A stretch of DNA of 10,707 nucleotides from Microcaldota archaeon (GCA_021827955.1 JAKATY010000061.1:1-10707), one strand, 5' to 3'. Numbered from the stretch's first letter, positions 1-5,741 are shown. Program-made: numbers and translations. The notes: generated by a model not told the origin, from the letters alone.

Positions 1-50
1 GAGCTATACTCATTCCTGAACGTCTTTGATATTTCTGCATATGATCCCAT
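1..50 (-). CDS. 5' end of an unidentified minus-strand gene (partial)
   Basis: Read on the minus strand, an ATG at 50-48 opens a frame that stays open to the window edge (16 codons, beginning MGSYAEISKTFRNEYS). A GGTG lies exactly 5 bases before this ATG (minus-strand complement of 56-59), the same spacing used by several other genes here. A TATA-like element sits about 34 bases upstream. The product cannot be recognised from so few residues. A second ATG in another frame, at about 40-38, is also open to the edge but has no comparable ribosome-binding signal, so I prefer the first. The gene would be divergent from the TFE gene. Confidence 0.5.
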   Translation of the reverse strand, partial: MGSYAEISKTFRNEYS

Positions 51-77
51 GATTACACCGATTTTGTTATTTATTCA

Positions 78-89
78 AGTATTTTTACT
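78..89 (-). promoter_or_regulatory. TATA-like element for the minus-strand partial gene
   Basis: The minus strand reads GTAAAAATACTT, centred about 34 bases before the proposed ATG at position 50. That would leave a very short leader holding the GGTG motif. The rest of 90-204 shows no gene and no clear structure. Confidence 0.35.
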
Positions 90-204
90 GCTATGTAGTT
101 AAAACCTTGCCATAACACGCTGCTTACGGATTACCAGCTGCATTTTTAGCATTGCATAAGAACAATCGCGCTATCTACGCTATATATGCGGTATAATATA
201 CAGC

Positions 205-240
205 AAGGTATAAATATTAGAAAAGCGATAAATATATATG
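205..240 (+). promoter_or_regulatory. TATA boxes upstream of TFE
   Basis: Two A/T-rich archaeal TATA candidates occur: TATAAATA at 209-216 and AAATATATA at 230-238. The first would place transcription start near 238 and leave a leader of about 37 bases containing the GAGGTG at 263-268. The second would start transcription almost on the ribosome-binding site. I favour the first. Confidence 0.45.
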
Positions 241-274
241 ATTGACTATACTGGTCAGTGCAGAGGTGCTTTTT

Positions 275-1048
275 ATGCTTGGAAAAAATATGAAGAGAAG
301 GGTGAAGGTGGCAGGCAAGAGCCACAGCAGGGCAAGACAGATGCATGCCTCCAAAAAGCCAAAGCATGCGGCAAGGGCTTCAGCCGCGATTAAAAAGCGC
401 ATGCATGCAAAGATCAGGAGCATGCCTAAGGCGGCAATAAAAAGCAGGCCTACTTCAGAAGAAAGGAAGGAGGCTAGAGAGAGGCAGATAATCAAGAACA
501 AGAAGGAAACACAGGACATTTACAGGGTAGAGGTAAAAAAGGTCATAGAGGATATCGTGCAGAACGATACCGTAATGGATTATCTTAGGAAGAATGTGAG
601 CAGGAGGGCAGAAGATGTGCTAAAGGCGCTCACCTCTGCGAAGACCGACGAGCAGATAGCCGCGGAGCTTGGCATAAAGATAAACATGGTAAGGAGGGTC
701 CTGAATATACTGCAGGGTTACGGAGTGACAAATTATATGACGCTGAAGAGCTCCAAGGGCTGGCTGTCATTTCTTTGGACGATAAACCTAAAGAAAGTGG
801 ATGAATTTTACAATTATGTGAATTCGAGTTCTGAAGGCAATGTATCGTTGATAACAAATGAAAGCGACGATTATTTTGTGTGCGATAAATGCTACGTGGA
901 AAACAAGCTCATTTTTGATTTTGATTCGGCTTTTGAGGCAAACTTCAAATGCATGGGTTGCGGAAGCAGCATGAGAAGGATTAGCAGGGAAGATGCAAAG
1001 AAGTTAGAGCAGGAGAAAGATCTTGAAAAAGTAAAAAGGTTGGTTTGA
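275..1048 (+). CDS. tfe: Transcription factor E alpha subunit (TFE-alpha) with a basic N-terminal tail
   Basis: Archaeal TFE-alpha is the TFIIE-alpha homologue that joins the RNA polymerase pre-initiation complex and helps open the promoter. The 257-aa product has a winged-helix region (about 80-175; conserved pieces TDEQIAAELGIK, MVRRVLNIL and GWLSFLWTINLKK) followed by a zinc ribbon with C203/C206 and C226/C229, then a charged C-terminal helix. The start is ATG 275, preceded by GAGGTG 6 bases upstream; the frame extends to a TTG at 242, but that start has no ribosome-binding site. The odd part is residues 1-78, a Lys/Arg/His/Ala-rich extension with an internal imperfect repeat; typical TFE-alpha begins close to the winged helix. 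A tRNA-Met follows on the same strand. Family assignment is firm; a function for the tail is not known. Confidence 0.9.
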   Translation: MLGKNMKRRVKVAGKSHSRARQMHASKKPKHAARASAAIKKRMHAKIRSMPKAAIKSRPTSEERKEARERQIIKNKKETQDIYRVEVKKVIEDIVQNDTVMDYLRKNVSRRAEDVLKALTSAKTDEQIAAELGIKINMVRRVLNILQGYGVTNYMTLKSSKGWLSFLWTINLKKVDEFYNYVNSSSEGNVSLITNESDDYFVCDKCYVENKLIFDFDSAFEANFKCMGCGSSMRRISREDAKKLEQEKDLEKVKRLV

Positions 1049-1064
1049 AAGACAGAAAAGTGCA

Positions 1065-1133
1065 TTGCAAAATGAGGCCTGTTCTATTTTTGCAACATAG
1101 AACCGGTTTTATACCGAAAACATGGAAACCGGT
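1065..1133 (+). other. Two tandem inverted repeats after the TFE stop
   Basis: TTGCAAAA at 1065-1072 pairs with TTTTGCAA at 1088-1095 (8 bp, 15-base loop). ACCGGTTT at 1102-1109 pairs with AAACCGGT at 1126-1133 (8 bp, 16-base loop). They lie between the TFE stop (1048) and the tRNA-Met promoter, so they may form the 3' end of the TFE message. No long T tract follows, so intrinsic termination is not obvious. Confidence 0.45.
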
Positions 1134-1142
1134 GAAAATGCA

Positions 1143-1159
1143 CCGAAAGAGATATATTT
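1143..1159 (+). promoter_or_regulatory. BRE/TATA promoter for tRNA-Met
   Basis: CGAAAGA followed by GATATATTT has the purine-then-TATA layout of an archaeal BRE/TATA pair. It is centred about 30 bases before the tRNA 5' end at 1185, the expected distance for transcription starting at or just before the tRNA. Confidence 0.5.
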
Positions 1160-1184
1160 TGTTTCTAATTATATAGACTTGAAA

Positions 1185-1259
1185 AGCGAGGTAGGGTAGT
1201 CTGGAGTGCCCGCCGGGCTCATAACCCGGAGATCGGTGGTTCAAATCCATCCCTCGCTA
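1185..1259 (+). tRNA. trnM: tRNA-Met (CAU), initiator type
   Basis: A full cloverleaf folds: acceptor AGCGAGG with CCTCGCT (7 bp), D-stem GGGT/GCCC, anticodon stem CCGGG/CCCGG with loop CTCATAA (anticodon CAT at 1220-1222), and T-stem GGTGG/CCATC with loop TTCAAAT. The A1-U72 pair and the run of three G-C pairs at the base of the anticodon stem are hallmarks of archaeal initiator tRNA, so this is probably tRNA-iMet rather than elongator. The discriminator is A1259 and the genome continues CACC, so CCA is not encoded. No intron is present. Confidence 0.93.
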
Positions 1260-1336
1260 CACCCCGTTATTCCGGTATTATTTTGTGACTTTAAGGCATG
1301 CCGTTTTATAAACTTATTTTTAAATTTAATTGATAT

Positions 1337-1347
1337 CATATATAATA
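1337..1347 (+). promoter_or_regulatory. TATA box for the GINS gene
   Basis: CATATATAATA lies about 44 bases before the chosen ATG at 1386. It predicts a transcription start near 1370 and a short leader that just includes GGGGTG at 1375-1380. Confidence 0.45.
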
Positions 1348-1385
1348 AATAAAGAGCGCGATTAGTGGAACTGTGGGGTGCACGT

Positions 1386-1874
1386 ATGGAAGAAGATCTG
1401 GCTTACGAAAGCCTTTGGCAAGCAGCTTACAAGGAAAAAAAGACCAACGAGCTTCAAACACTTCCGAAAACTTTTTACTTCGATGCAAACAGCTACATAA
1501 ATTCTCTAAAAGAAAACGATGACGATTCCGAAACGAAGCGCAATGCCCAAAAGCTTCTCAATGAACTGGTCGAAAAAAGAAAGCAAAAAATACTAATATA
1601 CGTAGCTTACAACAAATCCCTGCCGCAGCCTTCAATAGGCGAGGAACAGGAATTTTATGAAAAGGTTCTTGCAACCTACAAATCGCAAAACTTCGGACAG
1701 AAGGAAGCCACAGCAGAAAAAGAGGAGGAGCTTCTGAATGTTGTTAAAGATGTGCCCGAAATACTACTGCCTTCCGGCAAAAAGCTCGGGCCGCTGAAAA
1801 AAGGCGACGTACTGCCCGTGCAGGACAAAGACGACGCTGAATTCTTAAAGTCGATTGCCATATGCTCTACCTGA
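1386..1874 (+). CDS. GINS complex subunit, Gins51-type
   Basis: Archaeal GINS links the MCM helicase to primase and polymerase in the CMG-like replication complex. The N-terminal half (about 1-85) is helical and charged and contains the ELQTLPKTFY stretch typical of the Gins51 A-domain start. The C-terminal part (about 120-142) carries VKDVPEILLPSGKKLGPLKK, closely matching the conserved B-domain element of the form 'DVPEfvgpdGk.yGPfkkGDvv'. The A-then-B order indicates Gins51 rather than Gins23. ATG 1386 is chosen because GGGGTG ends 5 bases upstream; an in-frame GTG at 1365 would add seven residues but has no such signal. At 162 aa it is shorter than many archaeal Gins51 proteins, mostly in the linker. 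No second GINS gene is visible here. Confidence 0.78.
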   Translation: MEEDLAYESLWQAAYKEKKTNELQTLPKTFYFDANSYINSLKENDDDSETKRNAQKLLNELVEKRKQKILIYVAYNKSLPQPSIGEEQEFYEKVLATYKSQNFGQKEATAEKEEELLNVVKDVPEILLPSGKKLGPLKKGDVLPVQDKDDAEFLKSIAICST

Positions 1875-1889
1875 ATATAGGGCATTTCA

Positions 1890-1910
1890 GCTCCGTACCT
1901 TGCACGGAGC
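1890..1910 (+). other. Hairpin between GINS and eL42
   Basis: GCTCCGT at 1890-1896 and ACGGAGC at 1904-1910 form a perfect 7-bp stem with a 7-base loop, 15 bases after the GINS stop. No T tract follows. It could stabilise the GINS mRNA 3' end or contribute to termination. Confidence 0.4.
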
Positions 1911-1952
1911 ACACAATTCAAGGTTCATGTAGAATCAGACAGAGCAAGCACA

Positions 1953-1965
1953 AAATATAATAAAC
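1953..1965 (+). promoter_or_regulatory. TATA box for the eL42-aIF2-alpha operon
   Basis: AAATATAATAAAC is centred about 57 bases before the eL42 ATG, giving a predicted start near 1984 and a leader of about 30 bases. It is the best A/T element in the gap. Confidence 0.4.
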
Positions 1966-2014
1966 AGAAAAATTAACTGCTATAACACCCAAAATAGCAA
2001 AAACCGATGATTTT

Positions 2015-2299
2015 ATGAAAATGACAAATGAGATAATGGCCTATTGCCCGAAATGCGATAAGCATACGCTGCACACAGTAAGGCTATATTCAAAGAAGCC
2101 CGAGACAACATTCAACATGGGAAAGCGAAGGGCAGAGCGCAAAAGAATGGGATACGTAGGCAAAGTAAAAGGATCTGCCAAGGTAATCAAGATAGGAAAA
2201 AGGCAAAAGGTCATACTTAAATGCAAGTCCTGCGGCTACAGCGTGGAACGCGTCATGGGAGGCCGCACGAAGAAGAAACTCGAGATAAAGGCGAAGTGA
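2015..2299 (+). CDS. rpl44e: Large-subunit ribosomal protein eL42 (L44e)
   Basis: This 94-aa basic protein belongs to the archaeal/eukaryotic L44e (eL42) family, which sits at the E site of the large subunit near the CCA end of the exiting tRNA. It has the expected zinc-binding pairs C11/C14 (YCPKC) and C70/C73 (KCKSC) with a Lys/Arg-rich middle and tail. The central GYVG (residues 46-49) stands where many homologues have GYGG, so the loop is divergent. GATG lies 5 bases before ATG 2015. aIF2-alpha begins 4 bases after the stop, so the two are surely co-transcribed. In many archaea rps27e sits between them; it is missing here. Confidence 0.92.
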   Translation: MKMTNEIMAYCPKCDKHTLHTVRLYSKKPETTFNMGKRRAERKRMGYVGKVKGSAKVIKIGKRQKVILKCKSCGYSVERVMGGRTKKKLEIKAK

Positions 2300-2303
2300 A
2301 CCG

Positions 2304-3101
2304 ATGGACAACGAAAAGCTTCCGCAACTGCATCAAGTGGTCATAGGTCAGATATCAAAGGTGATGCAGTTCGGCGCATATTGCCGCTTGCTCGAATACG
2401 GCAACCTCGAGGTATTCATTCCGCTGCGCGAAGTGTCCTTCGGGTGGATCAAAAACATACACGAGCATCTCCGCACAGGGCAGAACGTGGTCTGCAAGAT
2501 AATCTATTTCGACAGGGAAAGGCACACCATAGACGCTTCCATAAAGCAGGTAACATCAAAAGAGGAAAAGGACAAGATCAACAGCTACAAGCTCGAGAGG
2601 AGGCTTTCTGCAATGTTCAGGCAGCTGGCTAAAAGCACAGGCCAGAAGAACATAGAGGAGCTCGCGGCGCTTGCAATCTCAGAGTTCGGCACATTCACAA
2701 ATCTTGCCAAGGCCGTGATGGAGAAAGCGCCTGGCCTTAAGACTTCAAAACTTCCTGCTCCTCTTCTTTCAGCTATAGAAGAAAACATAAAAAGCATAAT
2801 GCGCAGGCGCACGTTCAAAGTTTCATATATAATGACGTTGCTTAACTACAACACAAAGTCTGGCGCTTCGCAGAACAACGACATATTCTCTAAAATCTCT
2901 GCTGCAGGAGTAAAGCTAGCCTATATAAGCGCGCCAAAGTACCGGGTCGTGGCGGAAGGCGACAGCTACCCGGAAGCGGAAGAGAAAATAAAGAAGATAG
3001 AAGAAATCATGCAAAAAGCGAAGCTGAAGGGAGTATTTTCGCTGGAGAAGGAGAAGCTAAGAAAAGAAAAGGAAAGCGTATTCGAGTCATACTTCGCGTG
3101 A
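2304..3101 (+). CDS. eif2a: Translation initiation factor aIF2, alpha subunit
   Basis: The alpha subunit of the aIF2 trimer helps deliver initiator tRNA to the small ribosomal subunit. The 265-aa product has the three usual domains: an S1/OB fold at about 10-85 (VVIGQISKVMQFGAYCRL, then IPLREVSFGWIKNI), a helical domain (about 90-175), and a C-terminal alpha/beta domain (about 180-265; TFKVSYIM onward, KYRVVAEG, EKIKKIEEIM). Length is normal for the family. It follows eL42 with a 4-base gap, and GTG lies 5 bases before the ATG. The usual downstream neighbour nop10 is not between this gene and the PAC2 gene. Confidence 0.94.
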   Translation: MDNEKLPQLHQVVIGQISKVMQFGAYCRLLEYGNLEVFIPLREVSFGWIKNIHEHLRTGQNVVCKIIYFDRERHTIDASIKQVTSKEEKDKINSYKLERRLSAMFRQLAKSTGQKNIEELAALAISEFGTFTNLAKAVMEKAPGLKTSKLPAPLLSAIEENIKSIMRRRTFKVSYIMTLLNYNTKSGASQNNDIFSKISAAGVKLAYISAPKYRVVAEGDSYPEAEEKIKKIEEIMQKAKLKGVFSLEKEKLRKEKESVFESYFA

Positions 3102-3135
3102 CAGGTTATGCAGATGCGCATTTGCACCCATACAG

Positions 3136-3150
3136 TTTTTAAAGTTTAAA
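3136..3150 (+). promoter_or_regulatory. Candidate TATA element before the PAC2 gene
   Basis: TTTTTAAAGTTTAAA sits 28-42 bases before the PAC2 ATG. This fits a promoter giving a very short leader or leaderless message, so the gene may not depend solely on read-through from aIF2-alpha. Confidence 0.4.
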
Positions 3151-3177
3151 CCCAAAATTGCAATAAGGCGACACTAT

Positions 3178-3960
3178 ATGCACGGTACGATAATAGTAGA
3201 GAATGAAAAGGCAAAGCCGTACAAGCCTGTCCTGGTGGTAGGACTTCCTGGCATAGGATATGTGGGCAGGCTGGTAGCGCTGCACCTAATAAAGCAGTTC
3301 AAGGCAAAGAAGATCGCAACACTATATTCAGACCAGTTTCCTTATGAGGTGATAATGACTAAGAAGGGCACTGTGCGCATAGCGAGCAACAGGTTCTATC
3401 TGATAAAAAGAAAGAAGCCTCAGAACGACATAATCGTGCTTACCGGAGACGTGCAGGCCCTTACCTCGGAAGGCCAGTATCTTGTAAATACAAAGATTCT
3501 CGACTATTTCAAGGGCTTGGGAGGGAGCTTTGTATATACTCTTGGAGGCTACAGCTCCGGCAAGGTCGGAATTGAAACTCCACAGGTGTTCGGAAATGCA
3601 ACCAGCACCAAGGTAATAGAAAAATTCAAGGATAGCGGAATAATATTCGGCAAGACGCGCGGCACGATAGTGGGCTCTGCAGGCCTCATAGTTGCGTTTG
3701 CAAAGGCCGAAAAGCTTGACGGTATCTGCATTATGGGCGAATCCTCTTTTCTTAACGTGGATGCTTCCGCGGCAAAGTCTGTGCTTATGGTTCTTTCAAA
3801 GAATCTCGGGCTGAAGATAGACACCTCGCGTCTTGATACAATGATAGAGAAGGCGGCAAAAGCGATGAAAGAAATAGCTGCGCAGGCGCAGGGAATGCCT
3901 GTTCAGGATGAGAAAGGTTTCGATGAAGGATCCGGCAGCAAGCCTTCGTACATACGCTAG
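3178..3960 (+). CDS. PAC2-family protein (proteasome assembly chaperone-like)
   Basis: The 260-aa product matches the archaeal PAC2 family (TIGR00162 type), related to eukaryotic proteasome assembly chaperone 2 and archaeal PbaA/PbaB. Visible markers are VLVVGLPGIGYVGRL at 18-32, DIIVLTGDVQ, YTLGGYSSG and a Gly-rich GTIVGSAGLIVAFA core, followed by a helical segment near 220-240. The protein ends PSYIR; archaeal PAC2 proteins often end in a short tail with Tyr near the C terminus, thought to dock on proteasome rings, but this tail is not a strict HbYX motif. It lies 76 bases after aIF2-alpha, its usual partner locus in archaea. Family membership is firm, biochemical role less so. Confidence 0.85.
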   Translation: MHGTIIVENEKAKPYKPVLVVGLPGIGYVGRLVALHLIKQFKAKKIATLYSDQFPYEVIMTKKGTVRIASNRFYLIKRKKPQNDIIVLTGDVQALTSEGQYLVNTKILDYFKGLGGSFVYTLGGYSSGKVGIETPQVFGNATSTKVIEKFKDSGIIFGKTRGTIVGSAGLIVAFAKAEKLDGICIMGESSFLNVDASAAKSVLMVLSKNLGLKIDTSRLDTMIEKAAKAMKEIAAQAQGMPVQDEKGFDEGSGSKPSYIR

Positions 3961-3992
3961 TATCTATTGCAGCGCGCAAGTAGCAAAGCCAT

Positions 3993-4006
3993 CCTTAAAA
4001 TTTTTT
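3993..4006 (+). promoter_or_regulatory. TATA-like element / T tract between PAC2 and tRNA-Gly
   Basis: CCTTAAAATTTTTT can be read in two ways. The T6 run at 4001-4006 could end PAC2 transcription. TTAAAA could be the TATA element for tRNA-Gly, giving a start about 24 bases before the tRNA. No better TATA candidate is seen nearer the tRNA. Confidence 0.35.
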
Positions 4007-4047
4007 CCTGTGCATCTTGTTCAAAGAGCAGCAGGGCATCTTACAAT

Positions 4048-4120
4048 GCGGGTATAGTCTAGCCTGGTAGGACACGGCCTTCCCAAGGCTGCAGCCCGGG
4101 TTCAAATCCCGGTGCCCGCA
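4048..4120 (+). tRNA. trnG: tRNA-Gly (CCC)
   Basis: The cloverleaf is complete: acceptor GCGGGTA with TGCCCGC (one G-U), D-stem GTCT/GGAC, anticodon stem CGGCC/GGCTG (one G-U) with loop TTCCCAA and anticodon CCC at 4082-4084, and T-stem CCGGG/CCCGG with loop TTCAAAT. The discriminator is A4120; CCA is not encoded and there is no intron. A decayed relative of this gene lies 552 bases downstream. Confidence 0.95.
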
Positions 4121-4135
4121 CTCATACTTTATGAG
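4121..4135 (+). repeat. Perfect hairpin abutting the tRNA-Gly 3' end
   Basis: CTCATA and TATGAG pair over 6 bp with a 3-base loop, starting at the first base after the tRNA discriminator. It may mark the 3' trailer of the precursor. No strong T tract follows. Confidence 0.35.
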
Positions 4136-4176
4136 GAAGATGCGTACAATCAATCTTCATTCCAAAATTGCAGGAT

Positions 4177-4213
4177 CCAAATATTCGAAGCTGGCGCGAG
4201 CGTTTGTATTTGG
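4177..4213. repeat. Imperfect inverted repeat between tRNA-Gly and the small gene
   Basis: CCAAATA at 4177-4183 pairs with TATTTGG at 4207-4213 (7 bp). Inside, GCT/AGC flank GGCGCG. It lies about 70 bases before the small gene's ATG and upstream of its TATA element, so a DNA-binding site or an RNA stem are both possible. Confidence 0.3.
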
Positions 4214-4243
4214 GAAAGCAGATAACGTGCTATCTTATGCAAA

Positions 4244-4255
4244 TTCTTAAATTTT
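4244..4255 (+). promoter_or_regulatory. TATA element for the 77-aa gene
   Basis: TTCTTAAATTTT lies about 33 bases before ATG 4283. The implied leader is very short but still contains GGTGAG at 4274-4279. Confidence 0.45.
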
Positions 4256-4282
4256 TGTGTTAACCATATACAAGGTGAGAAA

Positions 4283-4516
4283 ATGCCCACCGATGAAAAG
4301 AAGCCTGATAAGCAATCCCACAACGAAGAGAACGGCATGATACTGATGCCGCTATTGTTAAGAGGAAGATCCAAATCCCAAGTACCGGAAGCACAGCGCA
4401 CAGTAGATCTATCCGGCACAAAGGTAAGCGTGGAAGAGTTCAAAAAGATAATCCAAACGTCAATAGAGATGGATAGGTACTATCGCAGACAGTTCCGCGA
4501 AAGGAATAGAGTCTAA
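4283..4516 (+). CDS. Small charged protein of unknown function
   Basis: I do not recognise this 77-aa protein. It is hydrophilic and highly charged, has no membrane segment and no Cys. Its N-terminal half is probably disordered (PTDEKKPDKQSHNEEN). The C-terminal half looks like an amphipathic helix ending in a basic Arg/Tyr cluster (DRYYRRQFRERNRV). It is likely a real gene, because GGTG stands exactly 5 bases before the ATG, a TATA element lies at the right distance, and a T6 run lies about 60 bases after the stop. It sits alone between the intact tRNA-Gly and its decayed copy, which raises the possibility that it arrived with, or is the remnant of, a small insertion. It could bind nucleic acid, but nothing shows this directly. 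Confidence 0.7.
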   Translation: MPTDEKKPDKQSHNEENGMILMPLLLRGRSKSQVPEAQRTVDLSGTKVSVEEFKKIIQTSIEMDRYYRRQFRERNRV

Positions 4517-4534
4517 ACCGCTGAAAAATACCAA

Positions 4535-4542
4535 GTTATATA
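4535..4542 (+). promoter_or_regulatory. TATA-like box upstream of the tRNA-Gly copy
   Basis: GTTATATA is a good archaeal TATA match about 65 bases before the tRNA-like copy and 180 before the aldo/keto reductase. If used, the reductase message would carry the tRNA-like sequence in its leader. The short gap before the reductase offers only ATATAAAGG at 4700-4707, too close to the ATG to act as a normal TATA box. Confidence 0.3.
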
Positions 4543-4575
4543 CGGATCCCGATAGCAGCTTGATCTAGCAGATTA

Positions 4576-4581
4576 TTTTTT
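4576..4581 (+). terminator. T-rich tract after the 77-aa gene
   Basis: A T6 run follows the small gene by about 60 bases. Archaeal transcription commonly ends at such U-rich tracts. No clear stem precedes it. Confidence 0.3.
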
Positions 4582-4599
4582 GTGAATCTCTTATTGCAA

Positions 4600-4673
4600 A
4601 AAAGGATAGTCTAGCCTGGTAGGACACGGCCTTCCAAAAGGCCATAATACCGTTTCAAATTCCGGTGCACGTA
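4600..4673 (+). pseudogene. Decayed partial copy of tRNA-Gly (CCC)
   Basis: Positions 4606-4635 are identical over 30 bases to 4054-4083 of the intact tRNA-Gly, covering the D-arm and the 5' half of the anticodon arm. The rest has decayed: five of the first six acceptor bases differ, and about 15 of the last 37 differ plus one inserted base, although TTCAAAT and GGTGC survive. AAAAGGA cannot pair with TGCACGT, so no acceptor stem forms. The anticodon arm now folds as GGCCTT/AAGGCC with a 4-base loop or as 4 bp with an 8-base loop, and the T-stem is broken. It cannot be a working tRNA. A regulatory tRNA-like RNA or an insertion scar are alternatives to simple decay. Confidence 0.8.
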
Positions 4674-4716
4674 CAGCGTGTTGTATTGCAATGTTGCCAT
4701 ATAAAGGCGATGTGTT

Positions 4717-5637
4717 ATGCATAAGCTAATGTATAAGGAATTGGGCAGGACAGGAGAAAAGCTTACTGCAATAGGCCTAGGCACATGGAAGATACCGGAT
4801 AATTCAATGGAAGGCATAGAGGCGATCAGAGCAGGCCTGGAAAACGGCATAAATCATGTGGATACCGCAGAAATGTATGCGAACGAGAGGATGGTAGGAA
4901 AAGCTGTTTCCGGATATGACGCATTTATAGCCACTAAAGTATCACCAAACCACTTCCACTATGATGGTGTGATCAGCTCATGCAAAGAGAGCCTTTCGCG
5001 CTTGAAAGTGAAACAGATCGATCTTTATCAGCTGCATTGGCCTAACAAGCGCGTTCCTATAGAAGAGACTATGAGGGCGATGGAAGAGCTCGTTAAGCGG
5101 GGATGGATAAGATATATAGGAGTAAGCAACTTCTCCGTGCCGGAAATGATAGAAGCACAGGAAGCGATGAAGCGCGAGGAGATAGTCTCAAACCAGGTGG
5201 AATACAGTGTCTTCGTGCGCGATGCCGAAGATGAATTGCTGTCATTCTGCGAAAAAGAGCACATAACGCTTACGGCATACAGCCCCCTCGCGAGAGGCGG
5301 GTTGTTCGAAGACAAGTACAAAGAGGAAAGAAGTAAGCTTGAAAACATAGGAAGCAAATACGGAAAAACGATTGCACAGGTAGCTCTCAATTATCTTATA
5401 TGCCACAAGCCGGTTATCGCCATACCCAAAGCGATAGAAAAAGCGCATGTGATAGAAAATCTGGATTCGATGAGTTTTGCAATCAACGGTGCAGAAGCAG
5501 AATTGATAAATTCAATAGGAGCCGCAACCCACAGAAAATTGGCCGGCAGATTCGCAAATATCTTTCTTAAGCATACTTCCGCCTGGGCCGCCGCCATGCA
5601 AAAAATAGAGGAACGCAGGCGCGAAAAAGGCGCATAG
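4717..5637 (+). CDS. Aldo/keto reductase family oxidoreductase
   Basis: This 306-aa protein is an NAD(P)H-dependent aldo/keto reductase, a TIM-barrel enzyme that reduces aldehydes or ketones in the cytosol. The catalytic tetrad is intact: D49 and Y54 (HVDTAEMY), K74 (IATKVS) and H107 (LYQLHWP). GVSNFSVPEM and the cofactor-binding stretch PKAIEKAHVIENL near the C-terminal side also fit. The start at ATG 4717 gives MHKLMYKELGRTG; an in-frame ATG four codons later is possible. The last 25 residues form a charged helix (QKIEERRREKGA) beyond the usual barrel. The substrate cannot be predicted. The gene stands alone between the tRNA-like copy and the promoter of the CYTH fusion gene. Confidence 0.9.
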   Translation: MHKLMYKELGRTGEKLTAIGLGTWKIPDNSMEGIEAIRAGLENGINHVDTAEMYANERMVGKAVSGYDAFIATKVSPNHFHYDGVISSCKESLSRLKVKQIDLYQLHWPNKRVPIEETMRAMEELVKRGWIRYIGVSNFSVPEMIEAQEAMKREEIVSNQVEYSVFVRDAEDELLSFCEKEHITLTAYSPLARGGLFEDKYKEERSKLENIGSKYGKTIAQVALNYLICHKPVIAIPKAIEKAHVIENLDSMSFAINGAEAELINSIGAATHRKLAGRFANIFLKHTSAWAAAMQKIEERRREKGA

Positions 5638-5661
5638 GTTGCAATGTCTATTTCCACCTGC

Positions 5662-5741
5662 AATGGTGCTTCTGACTTCGGATCACACTGTAAAAATGCT
5701 TATATATGATGCGCACCATTCAGGTATCTGATATTCAGGTG
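5662..5741 (+). promoter_or_regulatory. Promoter and repeat-rich control region of the CYTH-kinase fusion
   Basis: TTATATATG at 5700-5708 is a strong TATA box giving a predicted start near 5730. Around it are an inverted repeat, AATGGTGC at 5662-5669 with GCACCATT at 5713-5720, and a direct repeat ATTCAGGT at 5718-5725 and 5733-5740. The second direct repeat contains the ribosome-binding GGTG 5 bases before ATG 5747; the first lies between TATA box and start site, a typical repressor position. Confidence 0.5.

Noticed and set aside
242..274. TTG 242 as the start of TFE
   Set aside because: ATG 275 has GAGGTG at the right distance; 242 has no ribosome-binding site and lies in the promoter region.
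4600..4673. A second working tRNA-Gly, possibly with an intron or split
   Set aside because: The acceptor bases cannot pair, the T-stem is broken and the anticodon loop has the wrong size; no bulge-helix-bulge intron junction was found.
4048..4673. An integrated virus or plasmid with tRNA attachment sites
   Set aside because: No integrase or other mobility gene is present, the segment is only about 0.6 kb, and the shared part is the 5' half of the tRNA, whereas archaeal attachment sites usually keep the 3' half.
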